Assembly: GCA_947073515.1 (NCBI GenBank)
Contig: CAMTMC010000003.1
Coordinates: forward strand, 1-64,000
Direction of reading: 5' to 3'
DNA length: 64,000 nt
Source of the DNA: an uncultured bacterium
GTDB taxonomy: Bacteria; Bacillota; Clostridia; Oscillospirales; Oscillospiraceae
The translations under genes were made by a program, and so were the position numbers. Below the pieces are notes generated by a model. It saw nothing but the letters and a program-made list of their open reading frames with translations, had not been told where the DNA came from and did no database searches. This document shows, piece by piece, positions 19,160 through 27,928 of this stretch. Numbering within the stretch: position 1 is the first letter of the stretch; the number at the start of each line of letters is the position of its first letter.

Positions 19160-21592
19160 TTACTTCCGGGTAGGGACGTGCCAGATGTCCCGGGCGTAGT
19201 CGCAGATGGAGCGGTCGGCGGCGAAGATCCCCGACCGGGCGATGTTGATCAGGGACATCCGGTTCCAGCGCCGGCGGTCGGCGTACGCCTCCAGAGCCCG
19301 CTGATGGGCCTGGCAGTAGCTGTCAAAGTCGGCCAGGAGCATATACTCATCGGCCATGCTGCCCCCGGCCCCGAACAGCAGCCGCTGGGTCAGGGAGGAG
19401 AACGGCACCCCGTCGCCAAAGCCGGCGGCGATCTGGTCGATGACCCGCTTGAGGCCGTTGTTGTGCTGGTAGATATCCCCGGGACGGTAGCCCTCCCGCT
19501 TGCGCTGGTTCACCTGGTCGGTGGTCAGGCCGAAGATGAAGATGTTCTCGTCCCCCAGCTGCTGGTGCATCTCCACATTGGCGCCGTCCAAGGTGCCGAT
19601 GGTGAGGGCGCCGTTGATCATGAACTTCATGTTGCCGGTGCCGGAGGCCTCCTTGCCGGCGGTGGAGATCTGCTCGGACAGCTCGCTGGCGGGCATCAGC
19701 TTCTCCGCCAGGGAGACCCGGTAGTTCTCCAGGAAGACCACCTGGAGCTTATCCTTGCACACCGGGTCCTTGGCGATCTGGACGGCCAGGGAGTTGATCA
19801 GCTGGATGATCTCCTTGGCCACGTAGTAGCCCGGGGCGGCCTTGGCCCCGAAGAGGAAGGTCTGGGGGGTGAACTCCATATTGGGGTTATCCCGCAGCTG
19901 GTTATACAGGTGGACGATGTGCAGCACGTTGAGCAGCTGGCGCTTGTACTCGTGCAGGCGCTTCACCTGGACGTCGAAAATGGCGTCGGTGTTGAGGATC
20001 ACGCCGCTCTCCCGGCCCAGATAGCTGGCGAACCGGCGCTTGTTCTCGCTTTTAATGGCCTCCAGCCGCTGGAGAACCGTGTTGTCATCCTTATGCTTTT
20101 CCAGTCCCCGCAGCTCCTCCGGGTGGAGGAGGTGGCTGTCCCCGCCGATGCAGTCCCGGATCAGGGCGTCCAGCTTGGGGTTGACCTGGGACAGCCAGCG
20201 GCGGTGGTCAATGCCGTTGGTCACATTCTTGAACTTGCCCGGCTGGGCCTGGTAGGCGTCCAGGAAAACATCCCGCTTCAGGATCTCAGAGTGGAGGGCG
20301 GACACGCCGTTGATGGCCTGGCAGGCGCACACGCACAGGTTGGCCATACGCACCTCGCCCCCCCAGATGATGGCCATATGGCCGATCTTGCCGGTGTCGC
20401 CGCCGTAGCGGTTCTCCAGCTCGTTCTGGTAGCGGCGGGCGATCTCGGTGAGGATCTGCCAGATCCGGGGCAGCAGGGTCTCAATCAGGTTCTGGGGCCA
20501 GCGCTCCAGGGCCTCGGACAAAATGGTGTGGTTGGTGTAGCACACCGCGTCGGTGACGATGTGCCAGGCCTCGTCCCAGCCGTAGCCCTCCTCGTCCAGC
20601 AGGATGCGCATCAGCTCGGGGATGACCAGGGTGGGGTGGGTATCGTTGATCTGGATCACGTGCTTCCGGGCGAAGTTACGCAGGGTGCCGTACTGGGCCT
20701 TGTGCCGGCGGCAGATGGACTGGGCGGTGGCGGAGACAAAGAAGTACTGCTGCTTCAGCCGCAGGGATTTGCCCTCGGCGTGGTTGTCGTCGGGGTAGAG
20801 CACCTTGGCGATGACCTCGGCCATGGCCTGCTGCTCCACCGCCTTCAGGTACTCGCCCCGGGAATAGAGGGACATATCCACCGGCACGGGGCTCTTGGCG
20901 TCCCACAGGCGCAGGGTGTTGGTGTGGTGGGTGCTGTAGCCGGAGATCTTCATATCCCGGGGGATGGCCAGCACGGCGGTATAGCCCACGTGCTCCGGAT
21001 GGTTGACGCCGTTCTCCCAGCGGTCGGTGATCTGGCCGCCGAAGCGGACCTCCTCCGCCTCCTCCATCTTGGGGATCAGCCAGGCGTCGCCCAGGGTCAG
21101 CCAGTTGTCTGCCAGCTCCACCTGCTTGCCGTCGATGATCTTCTGCTTGAAGATGCCCAGCTCATAGCAGATGGAGTAGCCGGTGGCGGGGATCTCCAGG
21201 GTGGTCATGGAGTCCAGGTAGCAGGCGGCCAGGCGGCCCAGGCCGCCGTTGCCCAGGCCGGCGTCCGGCTCCCGCTCAAACAGGTCGGAAGCGGAGAAGC
21301 CCAGGCCCTCCAGCGCCTCCTTCATGGGCTCCAGCAGGCCCAGGTTGTAGGCGTTCTTCTCCAGCGAGCGTCCCATGAGGAACTCCAGGGAGAGGTAGTG
21401 GACCTGGCGCTGCTGCTTCTCCCACACCTGGTTGCTGGTCTCCACCCGGTGGACGGACATGATATCCCGCAAAACCAGGGCGCAGGCCTTGAACATGTGG
21501 TCGGGGGTGGCCTCGTCTACCGCGCAGCCGAAGTTGCGCTGGAGCTTTCCGACGATCATTTCGGTGAGCTGGGCCTTGTTATAATCAGCCAT
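19160..21592 (-). CDS. glgP: Glycogen/maltodextrin phosphorylase
   Basis: Releases glucose-1-phosphate from alpha-1,4-glucans using pyridoxal phosphate. 810 residues, the usual length. LGNGGLGRLAACYLDSM lies in the N-terminal half; EASGTGNMKFMINGALTIG carries the PLP lysine near the C-terminus; NGIDHRRWL and the HEYKRQLLN segment are also typical. I start at ATG 21592 (MADYNKAQL), with GAGGAGG nine bases upstream. A promoter at 21661-21689 drives it alone. Its synthetic counterparts glgB-C-D lie at the right end of the window. Confidence 0.96.
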   Translation of the reverse strand: MADYNKAQLTEMIVGKLQRNFGCAVDEATPDHMFKACALVLRDIMSVHRVETSNQVWEKQQRQVHYLSLEFLMGRSLEKNAYNLGLLEPMKEALEGLGFSASDLFEREPDAGLGNGGLGRLAACYLDSMTTLEIPATGYSICYELGIFKQKIIDGKQVELADNWLTLGDAWLIPKMEEAEEVRFGGQITDRWENGVNHPEHVGYTAVLAIPRDMKISGYSTHHTNTLRLWDAKSPVPVDMSLYSRGEYLKAVEQQAMAEVIAKVLYPDDNHAEGKSLRLKQQYFFVSATAQSICRRHKAQYGTLRNFARKHVIQINDTHPTLVIPELMRILLDEEGYGWDEAWHIVTDAVCYTNHTILSEALERWPQNLIETLLPRIWQILTEIARRYQNELENRYGGDTGKIGHMAIIWGGEVRMANLCVCACQAINGVSALHSEILKRDVFLDAYQAQPGKFKNVTNGIDHRRWLSQVNPKLDALIRDCIGGDSHLLHPEELRGLEKHKDDNTVLQRLEAIKSENKRRFASYLGRESGVILNTDAIFDVQVKRLHEYKRQLLNVLHIVHLYNQLRDNPNMEFTPQTFLFGAKAAPGYYVAKEIIQLINSLAVQIAKDPVCKDKLQVVFLENYRVSLAEKLMPASELSEQISTAGKEASGTGNMKFMINGALTIGTLDGANVEMHQQLGDENIFIFGLTTDQVNQRKREGYRPGDIYQHNNGLKRVIDQIAAGFGDGVPFSSLTQRLLFGAGGSMADEYMLLADFDSYCQAHQRALEAYADRRRWNRMSLINIARSGIFAADRSICDYARDIWHVPTRK

Positions 21593-21660
21593 TGGGGGGA
21601 TGCCTCCTCTATTAAAATTGGCGGAGCGGTCCGCAAACATATAAACGCTTCGACTTGGCT

Positions 21661-21689
21661 ATTTTACCAGGTTTTCCGGGGAACCGCAA
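21661..21689 (-). promoter_or_regulatory. Promoter of glgP
   Basis: Minus strand TTGCGG (21684-21689), 17 bases, TAAAAT (21661-21666). Confidence 0.65.
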
Positions 21690-21775
21690 TGGGCAGATGG
21701 GCCCCAGCGGCCGGCAGATTCAAATTTTTCCCGGACGGCGCCGGGACGGGCCCCTCAATCCTCCAGGGCCGGACG

Positions 21776-22936
21776 CTATCCCACTACCTGTCTGCCACCG
21801 ATGAACACCGCCCGGACCCGGCTGAGGACATTCAGCGGGTGGCCACTGGTGACGACAATATCCGCCTGCTTGCCCGGCGTCAGGGAGCCCACCAGATGGC
21901 CGATCCCGGCGATCTCCGCGGCGTTGATGGTGATGGCTGCCAGGGCGGCCTCCGGGGGCATGCCCCCCCGCACCGCCAGGGCGGCGCACAGGGGCAGGTA
22001 CTGGACGGGGATGACCGGGTGGTCGGTGCAGATGGCCACCTTCACCCCGTGCATCGCCAGGATCGCCGGGTTCTCCAGGGTCATATGGGCCAGCTCCGGC
22101 TTGGAGCGGTCCCCCAGGGAGGGGCCGGTGATCACCCGGGCCCCCTCCTGGGCCAGCAGGTCGGGGATCCGGTGGGCCTCCGTGCCGTGGACGATCACAT
22201 AGTCCAGGGAAAATTCCTTGGCGAGCCGGATGCCGGTGGCGATGTCGTCCGCCCGGTGGGCGTGGATGTGGACGGGCAGCTCCCCCCGGACCACCGGGAG
22301 GAGGGCCTCCAGCTTGGGGTCGAAGTCGGGCTTGTCCTCCTCCTCGTCGGCGGCGGCCCGCTCCAGCTTTTCGGCGTACTCCAGGGCTTTTCTCAGATTT
22401 TCCCGGATGAGGGAGGCGGTGGCCATGCGGGTGACAGGGGTCTCGTGCCGCTCGTTGTAGACGCTCTTGGGGTTCTCCCCCAGGGCCAGCTTCATGGCCG
22501 CCGGGGCTTTGACCACCATGGCGTCCACCCACCGGCCTGTGGTCTTGATGGCGGCGAACTGGCCGGCGACGGGGTTGGCGGAGCCGGGGCCGGTGAGGAC
22601 GGTGGTCACCCCGGCGGCCCGGGCCTCCTCAAAGCACCGGTCCAGGGGGTTGACGCCGTCGATGGCCCGGAGCTGGGGGGTGCAGGGGTCGGTGGACTCG
22701 TTGCCGTCGTCCCCCTCAAACCCCAGGGCGTCGCCAAACATCCCCAGGTGGCAGTGGGCGTCGATCAGGCCCGGGAGGACATAGCCCCCCTGGGCGTCCA
22801 AGGTCTCCCCCTCCCAGTTCTCGGGGCACTCCTCCATGGGGCCCACCCGGGCGATCTGATCCCCGGACACGGCCACGTAGCCGCTGGGGATGGTCAGGCC
22901 GTCCATCGTCAGGACGTTGCCGTTGATGATGCGCAT
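21776..22936 (-). CDS. Metal-dependent amidohydrolase
   Basis: 386 residues of the amidohydrolase superfamily (imidazolonepropionase/prolidase-like branch). Metal ligands are visible as DAHCH (His61, His63), HIHAHR, the HGTEAHR segment and TDHPV. The small beta-sandwich is formed by both ends (MRIINGNVLTMDG and GKQADIVVTSGHPL...VFIGG). It probably hydrolyses a cyclic amide, imide or Xaa-Pro-type bond in the cytoplasm; the substrate is not inferable. The ATG at 22936 has GGGAGGAG upstream and overlaps the end of the next upstream gene by 28 bases, so the two are coupled. Confidence 0.85.
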   Translation of the reverse strand: MRIINGNVLTMDGLTIPSGYVAVSGDQIARVGPMEECPENWEGETLDAQGGYVLPGLIDAHCHLGMFGDALGFEGDDGNESTDPCTPQLRAIDGVNPLDRCFEEARAAGVTTVLTGPGSANPVAGQFAAIKTTGRWVDAMVVKAPAAMKLALGENPKSVYNERHETPVTRMATASLIRENLRKALEYAEKLERAAADEEEDKPDFDPKLEALLPVVRGELPVHIHAHRADDIATGIRLAKEFSLDYVIVHGTEAHRIPDLLAQEGARVITGPSLGDRSKPELAHMTLENPAILAMHGVKVAICTDHPVIPVQYLPLCAALAVRGGMPPEAALAAITINAAEIAGIGHLVGSLTPGKQADIVVTSGHPLNVLSRVRAVFIGGRQVVG

Positions 22937-23448
22937 GCTTTTTTCTCCTCCCTCGGGCCCAGCCCCTCCGCCTCCATCCGCAGAAGGTAGAAGGGGCGGA
23001 CCCAGTCCAGCTCCTGTTCCATATTTTCCTCCAGGGCGGCCAGCCGCCGCTTGCCCAGCCGGCGGTCCAGCAGGGCGAAAATACGGACAATGGGGTTTTC
23101 ATCGGCCAGGCTGGCCTCGAGGCTCTGGTTGTCAAATTTCTGAAAGGCGGCGTAGAAGTCCCGCTGGTCGAAGTGGCCGTCATCCACGACGGCCTTGATG
23201 ATTTGCCGGTATGACTCCCAGTCGTTTCCCTCTTGCGCGCGCAGATCGTTCTTACGATCCCAGATGGCGATGGCATACTCATAATAGCTGCTTTTCAGCA
23301 CTTCCACACCGTCCACCAGAATAGCGGCCCGGCCCTCCTGGTCGTGGCTCGCCCGGTAGGTGGTGGCGAAGTACCGCACCCGGCCCCGCAGGGCCGGGCA
23401 GAGGTAGTCCTCCTCCAGCTTTTTTCTGATTCCGCTCCAGGTGGGCAT
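22909..23448 (-). CDS. Conserved protein of unknown function (SF0329-like)
   Basis: 179 residues, soluble, no signal peptide. The start MPTWSGIRKKLEEDYL and the RVRYFATTYRASHDQEGRA segment recall the SF0329 family found in Bacillus and clostridia, for which I know no function. Aromatic-rich conserved stretches (SSYYEYAIAIWDR) suggest a compact globular fold. ATG 23448 has GGAGGAGG five bases upstream. It is first gene of a pair with the amidohydrolase. The last ~10 residues lie in the overlap. Confidence 0.7.
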   Translation of the reverse strand: MPTWSGIRKKLEEDYLCPALRGRVRYFATTYRASHDQEGRAAILVDGVEVLKSSYYEYAIAIWDRKNDLRAQEGNDWESYRQIIKAVVDDGHFDQRDFYAAFQKFDNQSLEASLADENPIVRIFALLDRRLGKRRLAALEENMEQELDWVRPFYLLRMEAEGLGPREEKKACASSTATS

Positions 23449-23480
23449 AGCCGCCTCCTCCAATTCGACAAAGGTTCCCA

Positions 23481-23592
23481 TTGACTTTTCTGGAAAAATA
23501 TAGTAAATTATACCCAGCTCGACCAATATGCTTTTGTGCGAGTGATTTGTCTCTCCCCGCACACTGGGCGCCCTTTCAGGGCGTCCTTTTTT
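23481..23592 (+). ncRNA. Candidate small RNA (~77 nt) with promoter and terminator
   Basis: On the plus strand TTGACT (23481-23486) and TAAATT (23504-23509) are 17 bases apart. About 75 bases downstream a terminator hairpin (GGGCGCCC, loop, GGGCGTCC; 23566-23586) ends in six T. No plus-strand gene precedes this terminator. The predicted transcript (~23516-23592) has a first hairpin GTGCG...CGCAC whose loop carries CTCTCC, a C-rich seed of the type used by Firmicute antisense RNAs against Shine-Dalgarno sites (inference). No ORF is seen. Confidence 0.4.
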
Positions 23593-23598
23593 ACGGCG

Positions 23599-23631
23599 AA
23601 AAGGGGCCGCCGCGGACGCGGCGGCCCCTTT
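23599..23631 (-). terminator. Terminator of the yabPQ-divIC-yabR operon
   Basis: AAAGGGGCCGCC pairs with GGCGGCCCCTTTT around a GC-rich loop, starting 11 bases after the S1-protein stop. Confidence 0.75.
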
Positions 23632-23642
23632 GATATGCTCGC

Positions 23643-24110
23643 TTACCGGCGGCCCCCGCCGCCACGGCGGTTGCCGCCCTTCTTCTCAATGTACCGCAGC
23701 TCGGACAGTTTGCTGTCTGAGGACTGCATAAACTGCTTCAGCCGGTCCTCGAAGTCGGTAGGCTCCTTGGGGGCCTGGCGGACAAAGCCCATGGGCCGGG
23801 GGGCGCTGTTCTGCCGGGGACGCCCGCCCCCGGGCCTCTGGCCAGGCCCGCCCTGGCGGGGCGCCCGCTGGGGGGGCGGCTCCACCTGTTTGATGGACAG
23901 ATTGATCCGGTTGGACTGGTCAATGCCGATGACCTTCACCTTGACCTCCTGGCCCTCTTTCAGGTGGTCACTCACCTCATTGACATAGGAATAGGCGATC
24001 TCTGAGATATGGACCAGGCCGGACTTCCCCTCCGGCAGGGACACGAAGGCCCCAAATTTTGTGATCCCCGTTACTTTGCCGTCTACAACGGCTCCAACAC
24101 CAAACTCCAT
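23643..24110 (-). CDS. yabR: S1-domain RNA-binding protein (YabR-like)
   Basis: 155 residues. The first ~75 form one S1 RNA-binding domain (GAVVDGKVTGITKFGAFVS, then GLVHISEIA). A Pro/Arg/Gly/Gln-rich disordered linker follows, then a short helix and an RRGGGGRR tail. B. subtilis YabR and general stress protein 13 have the same S1 domain, and the gene order yabP-yabQ-divIC-yabR is conserved, which supports the name. ATG 24110 lies ~14 bases after GGGAGG, a long spacing, but no better start exists. Confidence 0.88.
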   Translation of the reverse strand: MEFGVGAVVDGKVTGITKFGAFVSLPEGKSGLVHISEIAYSYVNEVSDHLKEGQEVKVKVIGIDQSNRINLSIKQVEPPPQRAPRQGGPGQRPGGGRPRQNSAPRPMGFVRQAPKEPTDFEDRLKQFMQSSDSKLSELRYIEKKGGNRRGGGGRR

Positions 24111-24175
24111 GCTGACTGAATTGTCCTCCCTTGTAAATTTAGCAGCTGTCTTTCCACACACTTGCCTGAGCTCCC

Positions 24176-24451
24176 TCAGTTGGTCACGTCAATGTACAGC
24201 TCCTCCCCCCGCTTCACCAGGCCCCGGTCACGGGCGACCTGCTCCTGCACGGCGGGATCGCCGCTGTTTGTGATGGCCTCTTCCAGCTCCTGGTTTGCCA
24301 GCCGCTGCTCGTCCACCTGGGCGGCCAGGGTATCCCGCTGGGCCTGGACCCCCTGGATCTTCCCCCGCAGATCCATCAGGGAGGTGGCCATGTAGATCAG
24401 CAGGGCCAAAACCACGATTTTGGTCATAAAACCGGCGCGTTTGAACCGCAT
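24176..24451 (-). CDS. divIC: DivIC/FtsB-like septum formation initiator
   Basis: A 91-residue bitopic membrane protein: a basic head (MRFKRAG), one membrane helix (~9-25), a heptad coiled coil (~30-65) and a short beta-rich end GLVKRGEELYIDV. This is the DivIC/FtsB layout that bridges FtsL and division synthases at the septum. I start at ATG 24451, nine bases after GGGGAG; an ATG nine bases earlier touches that site. The yabQ frame overlaps this gene over ~220 bases. Confidence 0.9.
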   Translation of the reverse strand: MRFKRAGFMTKIVVLALLIYMATSLMDLRGKIQGVQAQRDTLAAQVDEQRLANQELEEAITNSGDPAVQEQVARDRGLVKRGEELYIDVTN

Positions 24452-24944
24452 GGCGGACATCTCCCCTCTCCCGGGCGGTGCGGCGGCGGGCCGCCGCGTC
24501 CATCCACCCTGTTTTCCGCTCTATTCTATACCATTTTCTCCAGGAAAGGAAGATGTTTTTGATAAGTTTTCTGAATTTTTTTAAAACGGCTGCCCCGAGG
24601 CCGATTGGAAAGGCCAAAATGCCCAAAAACAGGGTGACCAGATCGGCGGCCAGATAGCCCAATTTCAGCAGCCAGGGGCTGATGGCCAGGAAGTACAGCC
24701 CTCCCCCCGCCAGGCAGAAGGCCGCCCCGTACAGCCGGATCTGTCCCCCCCAGGCCCACTGGGACCAGAGGAACAGCGCCGCCGTGGCCCCCAGCCAGAA
24801 CAGCAGGTCCAGGACCTGGCCCAGGAGGGGCAGCCTCACCCGCACCCGGAGGATCCGGAACAGGTCGTAGGTCACCCCGAAGGCGCCCCCCAGCAGCAGG
24901 GCCTGGCACAGGGCCCGGAGCTGCTGGGCGGTGTCTACCGTCAC
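24228..24944 (-). CDS. yabQ: Spore cortex biosynthesis protein YabQ, frame extended into divIC
   Basis: The first ~140 residues are a membrane protein with four to five hydrophobic helices, starting MTVDTAQQLRALCQALLLGG, and match YabQ, needed for spore cortex formation. After a basic stretch (KKFRKLIKNIFLSWRKWY) the family normally ends. Here the frame continues ~90 residues as an Arg/Gly/Pro-rich tail that reads divIC in another frame, to a stop at 24228. Either a native stop was lost or the tail is a sequencing or frameshift effect. The start overlaps the yabP stop as ATGA. Confidence 0.8.
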   Translation of the reverse strand: MTVDTAQQLRALCQALLLGGAFGVTYDLFRILRVRVRLPLLGQVLDLLFWLGATAALFLWSQWAWGGQIRLYGAAFCLAGGGLYFLAISPWLLKLGYLAADLVTLFLGILAFPIGLGAAVLKKFRKLIKNIFLSWRKWYRIERKTGWMDAAARRRTARERGDVRHAVQTRRFYDQNRGFGPADLHGHLPDGSAGEDPGGPGPAGYPGRPGGRAAAGKPGAGRGHHKQRRSRRAGAGRP

Positions 24945-25228
24945 CCGAACAGGCGGCCCAGCAGGCCGCCCCGGCCCCGCTCCCCGGTCTCGTAGAGCAG
25001 GGCGTCCACCCGGCCCTCCACCTTCAGGTCGCCGCCGTCCAGGGACAGCTTCTCAATGTGCAGGCCCTCCCCCTGGATCTCCAGCCCGCCCTGGGCGGTG
25101 GTGAGGAGGATGGTGTTCTCGTCAAAGCTCTCCACCTCCTCCACGCCGGACACCACCAGCTGCTCCCGCTCCTCCAGGATGATGTGGTGGCCCAGCTCCG
25201 GGCGGGCCCGGTCGTCCGCGTAGGTCAT
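24941..25228 (-). CDS. yabP: Sporulation protein YabP
   Basis: 95 residues, all-beta, soluble: HHIILEEREQLVVSGVEEV, FDENTILLTTAQGGLEIQG and a C-terminal YETGERGRGGLLGRLFG are diagnostic of YabP/YqfC. YabP is a mother-cell protein required with YabQ for spore cortex assembly. AAAGGGGG lies eight bases before the ATG. It is first gene of yabP-yabQ-divIC-yabR and good evidence that the organism forms spores. Confidence 0.92.
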   Translation of the reverse strand: MTYADDRARPELGHHIILEEREQLVVSGVEEVESFDENTILLTTAQGGLEIQGEGLHIEKLSLDGGDLKVEGRVDALLYETGERGRGGLLGRLFG

Positions 25229-25451
25229 GGAACTACCCCCTTTCTCTACCCCATCTTATGGAGACAGCCCCCGGCTTTATGCCAAAATCGTCCCGGGGAA
25301 GTGCCCGCCGGGGTTTTCTCCTCTCCCGTACCGGCGGGGGAAACGGAGAGAAAAACCCTCCGCCCGGGAAACTTCCTCGTCCAATTCGCATATGGAAACC
25401 GGCCCGCTTTTATTGTACAATGGGGAAAACATCTCTTTGGGAGGTCTCCCT

Positions 25452-26225
25452 ATGATAAAAGCCATCTTCTTTGACGTGGACGGAACCCTGGTCAGCTTCC
25501 AGACCCACCGGGCCTCCGACGCCGTGCTGGACGGGCTGGCCCGCCTGCGGGAGAAGGGGATCAAGCTCTTTCTGGCCACCGGCCGGCACCAGGTGATGAT
25601 CGCCCCCCTCCGGGCCCGCTTCGACTTTGACGGCTACGTCACCCTCAGCGGCCAGTACTGCTTCGCCGGCGGCAAGATCCTGCGCCGGGTCCCCATTGAG
25701 CCCGCCGGGGTGGCGGAGCTGGTAGCGGCCGCCCAGTCAAACGCCTTCTCCTGCGTGTTTTTGGAGGGGGAGGAGATCTACATCAACTGCTCCAACCAGT
25801 ACACCGTCCAGTTTATGGAGGACCTGTGCCTGCCCATGCCCCCGGTGGCCCACCCCAGCCGGGCCCTGGAGGGGGAGCTGTTTCAGGCGGTGACCTTCCT
25901 CACCAGGGACAGGGAGCACCTGCTGCTGGACCGGGCCCCCCACCTGAAGACCACCCGGTGGCACCCCAACTTCCTGGACGTCATCCCCTCCGCCGGCGGG
26001 AAGGACCTGGGCATGGACGCCATCCTGGAGCACTTCCACATCGCCCCAGAGGAGGCCATGGCCTTCGGCGACGGGGAGAATGACCTGTCTATGCTCCGCC
26101 ATGCCGGGATCGGGGTTGCCATGGGCTCCGCCAGCGAGTTTGTCAAGTCCCAGGCGGACTACGTCACCGGCTCGGTGGACGAGGAGGGCATCCTCGCCGC
26201 CCTGACGCGCTTTGGGCTGCTATAA
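25452..26225 (+). CDS. HAD-superfamily (Cof-type) hydrolase
   Basis: 257-residue phosphatase of the Cof family: DVDGTL motif I (residues 8-13), FLATGRH motif II, a lysine in GGKDLGM, and GDGENDLSML motif IV near residue 206. The C2 cap lies between motifs II and III. Probable substrates are phosphosugars or flavin/pyridoxal phosphates; nothing nearby narrows this. The ATG has GGGAGG seven bases upstream. It is a paralogue of the gene at 7926, not a duplicate. Confidence 0.86.
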   Translation: MIKAIFFDVDGTLVSFQTHRASDAVLDGLARLREKGIKLFLATGRHQVMIAPLRARFDFDGYVTLSGQYCFAGGKILRRVPIEPAGVAELVAAAQSNAFSCVFLEGEEIYINCSNQYTVQFMEDLCLPMPPVAHPSRALEGELFQAVTFLTRDREHLLLDRAPHLKTTRWHPNFLDVIPSAGGKDLGMDAILEHFHIAPEEAMAFGDGENDLSMLRHAGIGVAMGSASEFVKSQADYVTGSVDEEGILAALTRFGLL

Positions 26226-26327
26226 AAAGCGACAGCTTTTGCGCGTTTTTCACAAATAAGTGTGGAATTAATTCGGGATATGGTGTACAATAGAGCTAAG
26301 CACTTGGCTTGAAAAGGAGATGACACC

Positions 26328-27923
26328 ATGAAATTGACATTTTTCGGCGCCGCCCACGCGGTAACCGGCAGCTGCCACTGCCTGGAGGTCAACGGGAAGA
26401 AAATCCTCATCGACTGCGGCCTGGAACAGGGCCGGGATGAGCACGACGACAACTCCCTGGACTTTTCTCCCAACTACATCGACTATGTGCTGGTCACCCA
26501 CGCCCACATCGACCACTCCGGCCGTATCCCCCTGCTGGTGAAGGAGGGCTTTAACGGCCGCATCCTCACCACCGGACTCACCGCCCAGCTGATGAGCGTT
26601 ATGCTCCGGGACTCCGCCCACATCCAGGAGGGGGACGCCAACTGGCACAACCAGAAGGGCAAGCGGGCCGGCCTGCCCCCGGTGGAACCGCTGTACACCC
26701 TGATGGACGCCGAGGAGGCCATCCATATGCTGGAGACGGTGGAGTACGGCTGGCTCTTCGACCTGTGCGAGGGGGTCAAGGTCCGCTTCAGCGACGCGGG
26801 CCACCTGCTGGGCTCCTCCATCCTGGAGATCTGGGCCACGGAGAACGGGGTCACCAAAAAGATCGTCTTCTCCGGCGACCTGGGCAACGTGGACCAGCCC
26901 ATCATCCGGGACCCCTCCTTTGTGGAGGAGGCCGACTACGTGGTGATGGAGTCCACCTACGGCGACCGGAACCACGAGCCCCCGGAGAGCTACACCCACG
27001 CCCTGGCCGGGCTCATTGACGAGGTGTTCTCCAAGGGGGGGAACATCATCATCCCCTCCTTCGCCGTGGGCCGCACCCAGGAGCTGCTGTACTACCTGCG
27101 GGAGATCAAGCGGGACGGTTTGGTCCAGTCCCTGCCCAGCTTTAAGGTCTACGTGGACTCCCCCCTGGCCGCCGAGGCCACCAAGATCTACTCCGGCAAC
27201 CTGAGGGGCTATCTGGACGACGACGCCATCCACGTCCTCCAGGGGGGCGAGAACCTGTTCACCTTCCCCGGGCTCACCCTCACCCACTCCACCGAGGAGT
27301 CCCGGGCCCTCAACGACGACAAGAGCCCCAAGATTATCATCTCCGCCTCCGGCATGTGCGACGCCGGCCGCATCCGCCACCACCTGAAGCACAACCTGTG
27401 GCGGCCTGAGTGCGCCGTGGTGTTCGTGGGCTATCAGGGGGAGGGCACCCTGGGCCGCCATCTGCTGGACGGGGCCAAATCCGTCAAGCTCTTTGGCGAG
27501 GACATCTCTGTCCGGGCCAAGATCGTCAACTTCAAGGGCCTGTCCTCCCACGCCGACCGGGATCACCTGCTGGGCTGGGTGGAGCACTTCTCCCCCAGGC
27601 CGGAGCAGGTCTTTGTGGTCCACGGGGACAACGAGGTCACCGAGCTCTTCGCCCACGACCTGAACCAGCGGGGCATCCCCGCCCACGCCCCCCTCTATGA
27701 GGAGGTCTACGACCTGGCCACCAACTGCATGCTGGCCAAGGGCGTGGTGCTGGAGGTCAAGCGGACCGCCGGCTCCGCCGCCGCCCCCTCCGCCGCCTAC
27801 CTGCGCCTACAGGACGTGTCCAAGGAGCTGGCCAGCCTGGTCAGCCGCAGCCGGGGCCGGTCCAACAAGGACCTGGCCAAGCTGGCGGAGCAGATCAAGC
27901 AGATTATGGAGAAATGGGAATAA
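26328..27923 (+). CDS. MBL-fold beta-CASP RNA-processing hydrolase
   Basis: 531 residues. The metallo-beta-lactamase core has HAHIDHSG (His58, His60, Asp62, His63), SDAGHLLGSS and SGDLGN; the beta-CASP insert and C-terminal RMMBL part follow (SASGMCDAGRIRHH, GYQGEGTLG, LSSHADRDHL with the last His ligand). This is the CPSF/Ysh1-like nuclease group, usually annotated RNA exonuclease or endonuclease. The extra ~40 C-terminal residues are charged and helical. RBS AAAGGAG lies before the ATG. A structured repeat element starts right after the stop. Confidence 0.9.
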   Translation: MKLTFFGAAHAVTGSCHCLEVNGKKILIDCGLEQGRDEHDDNSLDFSPNYIDYVLVTHAHIDHSGRIPLLVKEGFNGRILTTGLTAQLMSVMLRDSAHIQEGDANWHNQKGKRAGLPPVEPLYTLMDAEEAIHMLETVEYGWLFDLCEGVKVRFSDAGHLLGSSILEIWATENGVTKKIVFSGDLGNVDQPIIRDPSFVEEADYVVMESTYGDRNHEPPESYTHALAGLIDEVFSKGGNIIIPSFAVGRTQELLYYLREIKRDGLVQSLPSFKVYVDSPLAAEATKIYSGNLRGYLDDDAIHVLQGGENLFTFPGLTLTHSTEESRALNDDKSPKIIISASGMCDAGRIRHHLKHNLWRPECAVVFVGYQGEGTLGRHLLDGAKSVKLFGEDISVRAKIVNFKGLSSHADRDHLLGWVEHFSPRPEQVFVVHGDNEVTELFAHDLNQRGIPAHAPLYEEVYDLATNCMLAKGVVLEVKRTAGSAAAPSAAYLRLQDVSKELASLVSRSRGRSNKDLAKLAEQIKQIMEKWE

Positions 27924-27928
27924 GAATA

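Noticed and set aside
19178-22990. 1270-codon plus-strand open frame across glgP and the amidohydrolase
   Set aside because: It reads antisense to two clearly identified enzymes and has the Gly/Val/Leu/His/Gln composition of a shadow frame.
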